From assembly GCA_035772405.1 (NCBI GenBank), contig JAYKKM010000439.1, positions 8,859,001-8,923,000 of the forward strand: a stretch of DNA of 64,000 bases, given 5' to 3'. Shown here piece by piece: positions 54,606 to 64,000 of this stretch (the first letter of the stretch is position 1; every line of letters starts with the position of its first letter). The position numbers and the translations under genes are program-made. Below the pieces are notes generated by a model. It did no database searches and was not told the origin of the DNA. It was given only the letters and a program-made list of their open reading frames with translations. The DNA comes from Chrysogorgia sp. JL179-B06. Taxonomy: Eukaryota; Cnidaria; Anthozoa; Scleralcyonacea; Chrysogorgiidae.

Positions 54606-56890
54606 ACACCTGATGTTTCCTAAGGAGGTAGGTTGGTGTGTGACTGTGAATGTGTGAAGCTTTTAAGATAGGGACTCCGACTGATAGGCACTGATGTTGA
54701 TTGAAGAATTAGAAGTTATATTATTCTACGGGGGTATGAAAGATATTCAAACTGCCGCTATAGCTACCTACCATGTAGTCATTGAGTTGTTTACTTTGAG
54801 TTTGGGCGTCTCTACTTGTTGTATCTTATAATAATACCGGAATTGCTGTGGTGACTGTGTGTCTGTCTATCTGGTCTACATAATCATTATACTTTTCTCT
54901 ACTTACGTTTATACTTTTCTCTACTGGACTCATGACCCGGTATCACGGCTAATAATAATATAGACAACCAAAATGATATTTCAAAGCAGAACTAGATTAT
55001 TTTGGTTGTAGGAAAAGTATAAAGTGAATTCAAATGATCCTTTTCGGTCGAGGAAAGATTTTCGTGAAATGATCATTTAGAACTGATTGCTAACCAGGCA
55101 ACCAGCCTCACATGCATGCACGCATAGTCACAACCCTAATTTTATTCTTGTACCCTTAGATCTGCATAACGGAACGTATAGTACAGTAATTAAAAAATAC
55201 CTAATTAATTATATAAGAAGACTAATGGAGCGGACTTGGTCCGACCGGTCGGACTGCGGCGTCATTTGATCATGAAACATCACAACAATTCTCGACGTTT
55301 CTCGTGGCAATAGTTATATGAAGTGAATTATAAGCCTGACAAAGCAAAACCAGCTTGGGTTGCCGGTTGCACGGTAAAAATAGCTGCAGCCAACTGAGTT
55401 AAAAACACGTCAGATGATGAAACCTAAAAATATCAGCTCTTTCTCGGTATATGCCTAGCCCAATTATGGTCCGGTATCAAATTTCAGTTCTGATCAGTTT
55501 ATATCCAACCGAAATCTCGATCGAAATTACTTTATAATGCATGTGACATCGTGCTTTAAAAAACCTCAGTTTAATTTGTCTTTCCTTTTTGAAAACCATG
55601 GAGAGAATGTTACGGAAATCCTGTGTCCAAGACGAATTAAACCTTACATTGCGTTGACCAAACTGATGACAACCGCGGTTTAAATGGAATATTGATATGG
55701 TTAGTGACTTAATTGTTTTATAAAAATACCTAAATCAGCCATTCTCAACCGATTCAACAAAACGTTCGGAAGAAGCCATATCAGAAAATTACTTTTTAAT
55801 TGCAGCTTGTTAACCAATTGTTATCTTTAGTTTTTCCAAATTAGAACCGTGAGTATCAAATATCATTTAGAAAACGAATTATTTTCTTTTTATAACTTTG
55901 ACAAATTAGAACGTTATTCACAAAAACAACGGAGTACGAGCACCGTAAAGAAAACTGCAACTGACAGGAAATCTGAGAATCTCCATCTCTATTTTGAAAA
56001 CTAAACAAGAAAGGGAATTGAGGCCATATAATAAACGTGTTATCGCGGCGCTTTCTGCACGGACCTAGCTCGTTCGCTCGTCGGTCTGATGTTTCATTGT
56101 GCAGAGTTGATAAATGAACTGTTTATAATGAAATCGGGCCAACCCGCTCCATATAGTTAGCCCCTAAGTAAATAAGTAAAGTAAAACTGGACTCAAAATA
56201 ATGAAGATATGTCGGTGGAATGTATCCTTCAGCAACAAAACGAAAGCTGAAATTCATTTTTTAATAAAACAGTGACAATTTGGTCGCATTTGCGTTGTAT
56301 TTGTTGTCAAAAGAATGACGTTGAAGCTGAAGATAGCCAGTTCCGTCGGAAGCTTTTACGATCATAAAATCCACATTAACTGGAGTATAGGGTTAGGGTT
56401 AGGAGTGCAGATTTTCATTTGATTATTTGATTATCAACGCGCCACAACTTGGCCATATTTGAAAGCCCGAATGCAAATTTTTTTCCGTAACCTCATGTTC
56501 AACAACATAGGCCTAATTAGGGTTGTGTTTAGGGATAGTATTAAAATCGTTAAACCTTTCTTAAACAATGACTCCTATCTTAACCCTAATCCTATGTTGA
56601 ACAGGTTACGAAAAAAAAAAATTCGCAGCTCGGATAACTTAACCGGTGAGTAAATCTTATCAACGCATACATTTGTTGTGATAACTATATGGAGTTTGAC
56701 AGATAGCGAGTTATCTGATATAGTAAGTCACTATCCAGGCTTCGTACACTGACAGGGCTCTGATGTACTGTATGAACCTCGTTCCCACAGCCTTGCTAAT
56801 ATATGGAATTAACCCTGGTCAATCTGCAATCGGAACGTAGTGTTAGTAACCAGAGCATTGGAATTGTGACCTACACAGCGTTGCCTTGAC
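54606..56890. other. No gene recognised
   Basis: Open frames here are short and without known motifs. 56388-56600 contains scattered TTAGGG/CCCTAA-like words in both orientations around a CAACAT inverted repeat (AATTTTTTTCCGTAACC at 56475, GGTTACGAAAAAAAAAAATT at 56604). Confidence 0.3.
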
Positions 56891-57030
56891 GGTCATTTTC
56901 AACCGTTATAAATTAGCCTTAATAACCTCATTAGGAAGCAAAGATACTTTCGAAATGCCGACACACAAACGAGGGCCTAAAGGCTAATTAAGACGCACAT
57001 AAAGGAATATTTAAATTGGTCGTCATATCA
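56891..57030. mobile_element. MITE, relative of the 10180 element
   Basis: GAAATGCCGACACACAAACG, then AGGGCCTAAAGGCTAATTAA, then AAAGGAATATTTAAATT match the right half of the element at 10180-10335. Confidence 0.6.
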
Positions 57031-58675
57031 TGAAAGATATACTGGAATATCATGAAAGATATACACGATCGCACGTGAAGCCAGAGATGGTCGCCATGGA
57101 GACTGGAGTGCGCACGAGGCCGAATGACGACGAATTGTTTTGGAAAATGGTAATTATAAGATAGTACGAGAAACAATCTAACCTTTTAGTTGTTGTTTTA
57201 CTATTGCTGGCGTATTTAGAAAATGGTGTGAGTAAATTTGTTACAAGTATAGTCATTAATTTTTTGAGTAACCGGCGTTATCGGTATTAACTAGTTGCTG
57301 CCTCGGCGAGCGAGCCTGAAGCGAGCGAGCAAGGCAGTAGACCTAATTTGTGTAGCGGGGCAGTTTTTCAAATTGCGCGCAGTACGAGTAACGTTCTGCG
57401 AATAACCACAATGTAATGGGATGAATGTATGATCTTTCTTTCTCTGCACGTGTTTGTATATTTGGCTGTGGTTTGCCTGTGGTTTGCTCGGATACAAGAG
57501 AGCCGGTTGTCAATTTTAATTCTGATGTTCATTCAGGGAAACGTTTGAAGCATCATATGCATGCGCAGTAAATATGTGTTTCTAATATGGAAAAAATAAT
57601 ATGTAAATTATCTTGATGACGACAGATGTAAATTTTCTATTTGATCAACTGCAGGTTTTGACTGCGAAACGAAGTTGTTGAACGCTGGGTTGATATTAAC
57701 ATGAAACCGTTTTTAAATGCTTTCTAAATATCCCAATAGTCATTCCCGCTTTTCGTATTGTGTTTTTTTAGTCGAGTTACCATAAATATCTATTCCATAC
57801 TCGTCGTATGCTAATTATTTTGTATTGTTTTATAACACAACACAAACTAAAACTATTTCCGTAATTTTTATCCACTGTCATCAGCAAGGCAGCACTCACT
57901 ACCTGGCAGGTAACCTAGTTACCTTTCATCTAGAAAAGGTAACTGTAACAAGTTATAATTTACAAATTAAAAGTAACAATAACTGGCTATGTAGCGATCA
58001 AGACGCCATTATTTTATGAGCCATGTTGGTTATTTTACTGGTTTAGACTTTTATTTCATGTAAATTTGTACTGTTTGAACTGAACTCTGGTATATTTTTC
58101 TATGTGAAAGTTAGAAATTGTCTTTCAACTACATGTATATAACTATAATCGAAAGTAAATAGGGCAACTGTTTTTTTCTAATTACATTACCGAAACTGGG
58201 GAATGTAACTTTGTATTTCTTATATATATTTTTGTATTTATTATTCGAATTTCTTATTAAAGGTTACTTTATTTATTGTTACATTTTTGTTTCCTTATCA
58301 CTTCCTTCCCTGCCTAACATTTTGTTGCTATATAACGCTAATCACTTTTGTGCGTACCACGTGCGTCACAGCGTTCGTCATGGCGTTCGTCACGCGTTGG
58401 CAACACTATGAATAATTAATATGACGCCATGGAGCGGATGGGGGTCTGGTTTCCACTGAAAAATATTTAGATAAAAAGCGCATCACCGCATCATGTATGG
58501 ACATGCCGCTGACCAGAAACAGAAGACTTTTTTGGTTTTAGGAAAATATAACACCATACAGTACTTGATGTTTTTGTGGTCAGTCGACGGAGAAAAATAT
58601 TTTGTACTAAACACTTGTATATTTAAACTGGTTTATAATATAAAATGATCGACATGGAATTACAATTTAAACATT
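57031..58675. other. No gene recognised
   Basis: No recognised domains. The CATGGCGTTCGTCAC duplication near 58375 is minor. Confidence 0.3.
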
Positions 58676-58965
58676 TTATTTATAATAATGTATCTTATTG
58701 CATTGTATTTTGTAATATAATGTCTTATTGCATTGTATTTTGTAATATAATGTCTTATTGCATTGTATTTTGTAATATAATGTCTTATTGAATTGTATTT
58801 TGTAATATAATAATGTCTTATTGCATTGTATTTTGTAATATAATGTCTTATTGCATTGTATTTTGTAATATAATAATGTCTTATTGCATTGTATTTTGTA
58901 ATATAATAATGTCTTATTGCATTGTATTTTGTAATATAATAATGTCTTATTGCATTGTACCCCCC
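58676..58965 (+). repeat. 33/36-bp tandem repeat, about 8 copies
   Basis: The unit GTCTTATTGCATTGTATTTT plus GTAATATAAT alternates with versions carrying an extra AAT. Frames stay open on the minus strand because both lengths are divisible by three. Not a gene. Confidence 0.95.
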
Positions 58966-59019
58966 ACTGACAAACATTAAGATGATGTGAATTAATATTA
59001 TTTACTATATGGCTTTGCT

Positions 59020-59295
59020 CGTGAGCGGTCTTAACAAAGCTTTTCTGCAATTTGATTGGTTCCTGAGCGGTTTTTATAAACCGATAAAGACGGTCATTAC
59101 AAAACAATTGAAAAATTTAAAAAATTGCGAAAAAATTGAGGAAATGTCAGAAATTTAAAAGAGCTATAAAATAAAAACCTTATTAACCTCGTTTGGTCGG
59201 TCTTTACGGAAATATTATCCTGTCCTTGGTCTCCGGAAGACCGCTGGCAGGATAATGTTGCTGTAAAGACCGAACGCTCGGTCAATAAGTGTTTA
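59020..59295. mobile_element. Palindromic MITE (TTATTAACCTCGTTTGGTCGG)
   Basis: TTATTAACCTCGTTTGGTCG, then GTCTTTACGGAAATATTATC on the left, mirrored by GATAATGTTGCTGTAAAGAC and CGAACGCTCGGTCAATAA on the right (core 59180-59295). It is close to the elements at 10740 and 40030. Confidence 0.75.
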
Positions 59296-59297
59296 AT

Positions 59298-59477
59298 TAT
59301 ACAATACAATACAATACAATACAATACAATACCATACCATACCATACCATACCATACCAGACCACACCACACCACACCACACCACACCACACCACACCAC
59401 ACCACACCACACCACACAACACAACACAACACAACACAACACAACACAACACAATACAATACAATACAATACAATAT
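59298..59477 (+). repeat. Pentanucleotide array with ordered variants
   Basis: Blocks of (ACAAT)n, (ACCAT)n, (ACCAC)n, (ACAAC)n and again (ACAAT)n follow each other without mixing. Confidence 0.97.
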
Positions 59478-59777
59478 TGATTTTATTACAAGTTAAGTTT
59501 ACAGGTGATGGGTCTTATTTAGAACCTTCGGTATAACAATAAGTGCCATTAATGGTCAAATTTAGATAATATATACACACAAAATAAGAGACTTGTTCTT
59601 AAAGCAAATTCGGAATAAAATAAAGTGTTAGTTCGTAGAAGTTCAATAACGTAAATTACTCAATATCACATTCTCTTACTAAAGCATCATCTGTGATGCC
59701 CAGATGTTCACGGTATATATTAGTTGACCCTTGTATTGCGTCAGTGCAACATAGTTTCCTGAACAAGGAACGATACC
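59478..59777. other. Spacer between pentanucleotide arrays
   Basis: GATTTTATTACAAGTTAAGT, then TACAGG and a segment without recognisable motifs. It may be the 3' end of a LINE whose tail seeded the arrays. Confidence 0.3.
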
Positions 59778-59987
59778 GTTCAATACAATACAATACAATA
59801 CAATACAATACAATACAATACAATACAATACAATACAATACAATACAATTATACAATACAATACAATACAATACAATACAATACAATACAATACAATATA
59901 ATACAATACAATACAATACAATACAATACAATACAATACAATACAATACAATACAATACAATACAATACAATACAATACAATACACT
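59778..59987 (+). repeat. (ACAAT)n pentanucleotide array
   Basis: About 210 bases of ACAAT units with one or two changed copies. Confidence 0.97.
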
Positions 59988-60164
59988 TATTATGCAAGGT
60001 ATTCTGACAATTTGTTACAAAATAATGTTGCCAAAATAAATTTCAAAAGCAAACTGGCTGGACAGAAAGCTTGAAACAGGCTGATTTTATTTAGCAATAA
60101 TTTGATCTGAAGATTTGTTAAAAAATACCGTAAATAGAATATTCCTCTTCATAATATTTCGTGT

Positions 60165-60735
60165 TATATAGAAGATTAGTATAAATTGATAAGTTTATCA
60201 CAAATCCTCATTTTTCATTAATGGCTATCGCAGGAGTTACTATCCACTGATATAAACCTCTAGGGGTAAAAGTCGCGTGATTTCGAAAGAATATTTACTT
60301 TTTTCATGAAAAGTGAAATATTAGTAACTTTAATCCTGACATGTTCAGTTCACACTCAATAACTACATTTTGAGTATTTTGTGTAATTTTTTCCCCTTCT
60401 GTTTCTCCCTTTCTTTCCCGTTGTAAATCATTACTTACATCCTACTGGTGAGCACCTAGCTTGCATGGGACTTAGTCCCGTTTGTGCTTTGCCAATTTTT
60501 GGCATATTACATTAGATTTACCCGTTATTATTACCTTAGATTTATATATCCTCTGTACATACATACATGTTTGTATTAATAGTGTATGTAATTATTAGTT
60601 AATTTAGTGCCAAAAATAAAGTTATTAAAAAAAAGAAAAAAAAAGAAGTTATTTTTTGGGTTAATAGAAACTTGTAAATGTCCGCCTCGTTGACTATCGC
60701 TCATAGAAAACGCGGGCTAATTGTTAATTATAAGG
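60165..60735. mobile_element. Second copy of the 5.6-kb MITE, split by a retroinsertion
   Basis: 60170-60330 and 60640-60735 together match 5606-5870 (TTAGTATAAATTGA, CACTGATATAAACCTCT, GAAAGAATATTTACTTTTTT, TAGAAAACGCGGGCT). The foreign 60330-60640 part ends in AATAAAGTTATTAAAAAAAA and a GAAAA-rich tail, as a LINE or other retroposed 3' end would. Confidence 0.75.
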
Positions 60736-60765
60736 TTATCCTTTCTAACATTTTATTTCTTAATC

Positions 60766-60954
60766 TTATTTAGTAATATCAATTATTGAACGCAGTGTAG
60801 ATTCCCAGTATCCCACAGATTCCTTAACATATTCCAGATTCCGGATTTTGTTGTTCCCTACCAAGGTAATTAAGTTTATCTCAGTCAATAATCGCAGGCG
60901 CTGATAGAGATTGTTAATGATGGTCACCCTTTTAGAGTGTGTTATTTTGACCAA
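60766..60954 (-). CDS. Small hypothetical open frame
   Basis: A 62-codon minus-strand frame starting MVKITHSKRVTIINNLYQRL with a mixed, non-repetitive composition. No known domain was recognised and no splice or promoter context supports it. It may be chance or part of an exon of an upstream gene. Confidence 0.12.
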   Translation of the reverse strand: MVKITHSKRVTIINNLYQRLRLLTEINLITLVGNNKIRNLEYVKESVGYWESTLRSIIDITK

Positions 60955-61554
60955 ATGAAATTACCGGAGGCCCCGTTCCTCAGCTTCGTATAGTTGCTTT
61001 GAAAATGCTGTCTGGCTAAAGCTATAGTGATTTATCTGCAGTCTGATCGTGAATTACGTAAAAAGGAACTTTGTCAACTCATTAAGTACAGTCATGGATG
61101 ATTATAGTCATGGATAATTTTAGTATTACTTGGAAATGTTCCGAGTGATGCAGTCATAGCACGTCACTCGTTTGTTATGTTTGGCTAAGATAATTTCCCT
61201 GACAAATCTCACAATCTCCTTCGCCGGTCAAGTGTTTTTTTTTATCAAAGCGATCCTTCATCTGCACGCAGGTTGCGTCCTTTGTAGCTTTTGGCAGCTG
61301 AATACGTCGATGCAGGTGTAATGCTACACCATAGGTTACAACATGCGGTGACACTGAAGCGCAAATAAATTCTTGCAATATTATATTACACTTCCTCAGA
61401 AACGCGCGACCTTTTGACTTCGGTACCCAATTGTTGCTCCTCTTGTAAAATATGGTAAAATTACAAGTATAGAGCATAAGTACGAAGCAAAATAGCCAAT
61501 ATACTGCGCTCCGTATATGTTATATACCCAAGCATTACTGATATATAGTGACCA
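60955..61554. other. No gene recognised
   Basis: A 100-codon minus-strand frame at 61175-61477 has four cysteines near its end but no recognisable family. Confidence 0.3.
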
Positions 61555-61745
61555 TCCCATGGGCAGTACATATATCAATCTCACCGGCAGCAGTACATCA
61601 TTGTTAGCTCAATGGTTAGAGCGTCTCGCCAGCTACTCAGAAGGTTACAGGTTTGATCCCTGTTCGGAACTCAGAAACATATTCTAAGGATTCTGAGATT
61701 TACGATCGTCCTTTTTTTTTATGACGATTTATGTATCGTCACAGC
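61555..61745 (+). mobile_element. tRNA-derived SINE, family 1
   Basis: Plus strand: TTAGCTCAATGGTTAGAGCG A box, AGGTTTGATCCCTGTTCGG B box, tail TTCTAAGGATTCTGAGATTT and ACGATCGTCC. The front of the tRNA head is shortened by a small deletion. Confidence 0.82.
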
Positions 61746-62714
61746 GTATGTAATCACAAAACATCAACGAATATTAACGTCTTGATCCAACCAATTTCCA
61801 TTTTTTGCCTGTCTCTATACCTATAGCTTTCCGTCGACACTTGTGTACTTTTCAATTAGGGCGTTAGGTTTCTCCTTACTTTAAAACGTACCCCTTTGTG
61901 TGACAGGCTGACAGCTCAAACATTTTTGAGCTTATGTGCTATATATCTATGTTTGAGTTTACAGATTAAATCCAAAACATAACTAGAGATGAGATGTTCT
62001 CAAACCTAACTAAATTACTAGAGCCTACAGGTGCTGTCATTTTTAAGTCCTCGCTTTTTTGCAAATGCAACAGGAAATTGTAAACATGGCCTCGTACTAC
62101 AACTACACTAATTGTGATTGTCACATTCTCAGTAACCTAAATGTGTTCAGCTAATGACAGCGCCCACTTCACACACGTCTCCACTTCTTGACACCAGTGT
62201 TTCACATTTTCACCATATTTTCTATGCCACAAAAACTGTTTCTTGGAAAAATGTCTGAATATGTACAGTATGTGAAAACTTTCAAAACGTTGTTTTTTAT
62301 GTGAAACTATTCACTGAAATCTTATACCATCTTATGCAGCTATATATATTTAATTTACGTCTTACATAACGTGCTGGATGAACATGCTTTCATTTTTTGG
62401 CACTTTTGAGTTCTGAGGACTCTGCCCCGATAGGCTGTCGTGCTGTTTTGCCGCAAACGGATATATGTTTCGTCACTATCAAGGCCAGTTGCTCGATGAT
62501 TGAAAGAAACCATAGAAGAAATATGTTACATAATAAGTAGCCTAAAGTCGAGCCCGCAATTCACGAAGTATTTATAATATTTATAATAATAATTCATGAG
62601 CCGAAAACAAAGGAAATCAGCACCGAGACGCGGAGGTTTGGATATCGGAGCATTCGGAGGAAGAAATTATATAAATTAAGCCACGTTTCACCTCGATTTT
62701 CTCTTAAAATACTG
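61746..62714. other. No gene recognised
   Basis: No recognisable coding, RNA or repeat feature. Confidence 0.3.
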
Positions 62715-62872
62715 ATTTGTTTGAGATGTAATATGAAACACTCGAAAGAGTCTTTTATCAGGGTATCCAAACACCTTGAAAACTAAAGTTCGGTTTTCAA
62801 CAAACTTCTCGGTGTTTGAATATCCTGCTGACTAACAACTCTTCCGAGTGTTTCATATATTACATGAACAGT
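62715..62872. mobile_element. MITE with inverted ends
   Basis: GTAATATGAAACACTCGAAAG, then GGTATCCAAACACC pairs with GGTGTTTGAATATCC, then CTTCCGAGTGTTTCATATATT. Non-coding. Confidence 0.75.
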
Positions 62873-63012
62873 AGCCTCGCAGGCAACTCTGCGGCTTCTT
62901 TTTTCCGAGTCAAATAGCTTCCAAGGCTGTTTTGGCCGAGCCAGACTATATACTTAACTGCAATCCCAACCAAAACATTGCTCGCACAGCCTTGGAAGCT
63001 ATTTGACATATC
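62873..63012. mobile_element. Palindromic MITE (AGCTTCCAAGGCTG)
   Basis: GTCAAATAGCTTCCAAGGCTG at the left and CAGCCTTGGAAGCTATTTGAC at the right. The outer GCAGGCAACTCTGCGGCTTC recalls the element at 31440-31575. Confidence 0.75.
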
Positions 63013-64000
63013 CGCATATCATTCTTTATAATATGGTTATAGCGGATGACATCTGCGCAACAAGTCCATTTTTCTAGACATCGTGCATTGGTAATTGGTT
63101 CAGGGTGCCGCATTTGTCAAATAAGACAACATATTCTTAATCACAGACATTCACAGTAACACAGTCAAGGCGACAAGAGTCATGAGTGATTTCTCGGCAA
63201 CCAAAGTAGGTAACTGTGGATTATTACTTTTTCAACTTAAAAATAGTCTCCGCGGGGTCGCCGACGTTTGGTCTATTTGATAAAAACCTGTTTAATAGCA
63301 TGACGAAAACATAAAAGACAACATGCTCTTATAAATATATATTTATTCAAAATGAAGTGAATGGAATATCTTTATTATTATCAGGTATTCTAAACGCCTT
63401 GGTTACTAAAACCATTTTGGGTGATGGGACGTGCAAAGCTTTTGGTCGTTTCAGACGTGAATTCTATCAAGGAACAATTTTCACAGATAATACAAAATGA
63501 ATACATAGCCCAAATTTACAGCTGAGATAAGGTCAACTTTCTAGGATTCTTCTCATGCTTATTATTATTTTGTTTCCATTAACATTATTATAATTTGTTG
63601 CTAGTGAACTTGGGCCGCCCAGTTTATTTGTCATATGACCATTTTGAATTTGTAAGCTAGAACTGAGAAGCTCAGTATATGAAACGGTAAGCGAGGCGAA
63701 CTTACAATTTAAATAATTCTCTTATGGAGTTAAAGTTTATCAAGAATTTACATATTTTTCTTATCGATCGATTTCACTCTTATCTTTGTAATGGCCGAAG
63801 TGCAACAGACGTGAGATAAGAATGAAAATATTTGAAAATAAGTTCTTGTTAATTGATTTAAGTGAGAACTATGGCAACACAGATGCCAGACTAAGACAGC
63901 TGGTGATAACCGTTGATCTTCATTTGATGACAACCTCAGCACGATATCAGATCTGCACAGCATGATCAACAGTAATAAACAGGCAGGTTTGGAATTTCCA
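63013..64000. other. No gene recognised
   Basis: AT-rich, no domain-bearing frame and no clear repeat. Confidence 0.3.

Noticed and set aside
61175..61477. 100-codon minus-strand frame ending in a cysteine-containing stretch
   Set aside because: The CEIC motif alone is not evidence of a zinc or EGF domain; no splice or homology support.

Overview
The window is nuclear DNA of an invertebrate animal. It is AT-rich, has long introns, about 15 (TA)n runs, dispersed tRNA-derived SINEs, several LINE and Penelope-like fragments and many palindromic MITEs. A cnidarian or another early-branching marine animal is my best guess; the sequence does not prove it.

One host gene is clearly supported, on the minus strand from 50654 (start) to 7959 (stop). 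It can be assembled from 17 exons with consensus splice sites and consistent phases: signal peptide, four Ig domains, seven LDL-receptor class A modules, then two units of [six-bladed YWTD propeller + EGF]. The propellers and EGFs look like those of the Wnt co-receptors LRP5/6. The order is unusual, since LRP5/6 start with propellers and carry LDLa modules next to the membrane. A stop follows the sixth cysteine of the second EGF, with no membrane segment in the predicted 1311-residue product, so it reads as a secreted LRP5/6-like protein unless the stop is an error or a mutation.

Layout: 1-7.9 kb holds LINE, SINE and MITE debris and the probable 3' end of the gene. 7.96-20.4 kb holds the propeller and EGF exons. 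21.3-33.7 kb holds the LDLa exons, whose introns contain hammerhead-ribozyme elements (24.9-25.7 kb), a Penelope-like element with hammerhead-like ends (27.35-28.09 kb) and a 5'-truncated LINE (28.85-31.15 kb). 34.0-41.2 kb holds the Ig exons and a 24-bp minisatellite. 43.5-50.4 kb is a 6.9-kb array of a 30-bp unit with higher-order structure, filling most of intron 1 and starting about 190 bases from the signal-peptide exon. 50.7-64 kb holds repeats and no convincing gene.

The most striking non-coding feature is a head-to-tail dimer of a 232-bp unit (25043-25504), each copy with a canonical type I hammerhead ribozyme on the minus strand. It is nested between two copies of a different hammerhead on the plus strand. 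This is the layout expected of an animal retrozyme, a small self-cleaving element that makes circular RNA.
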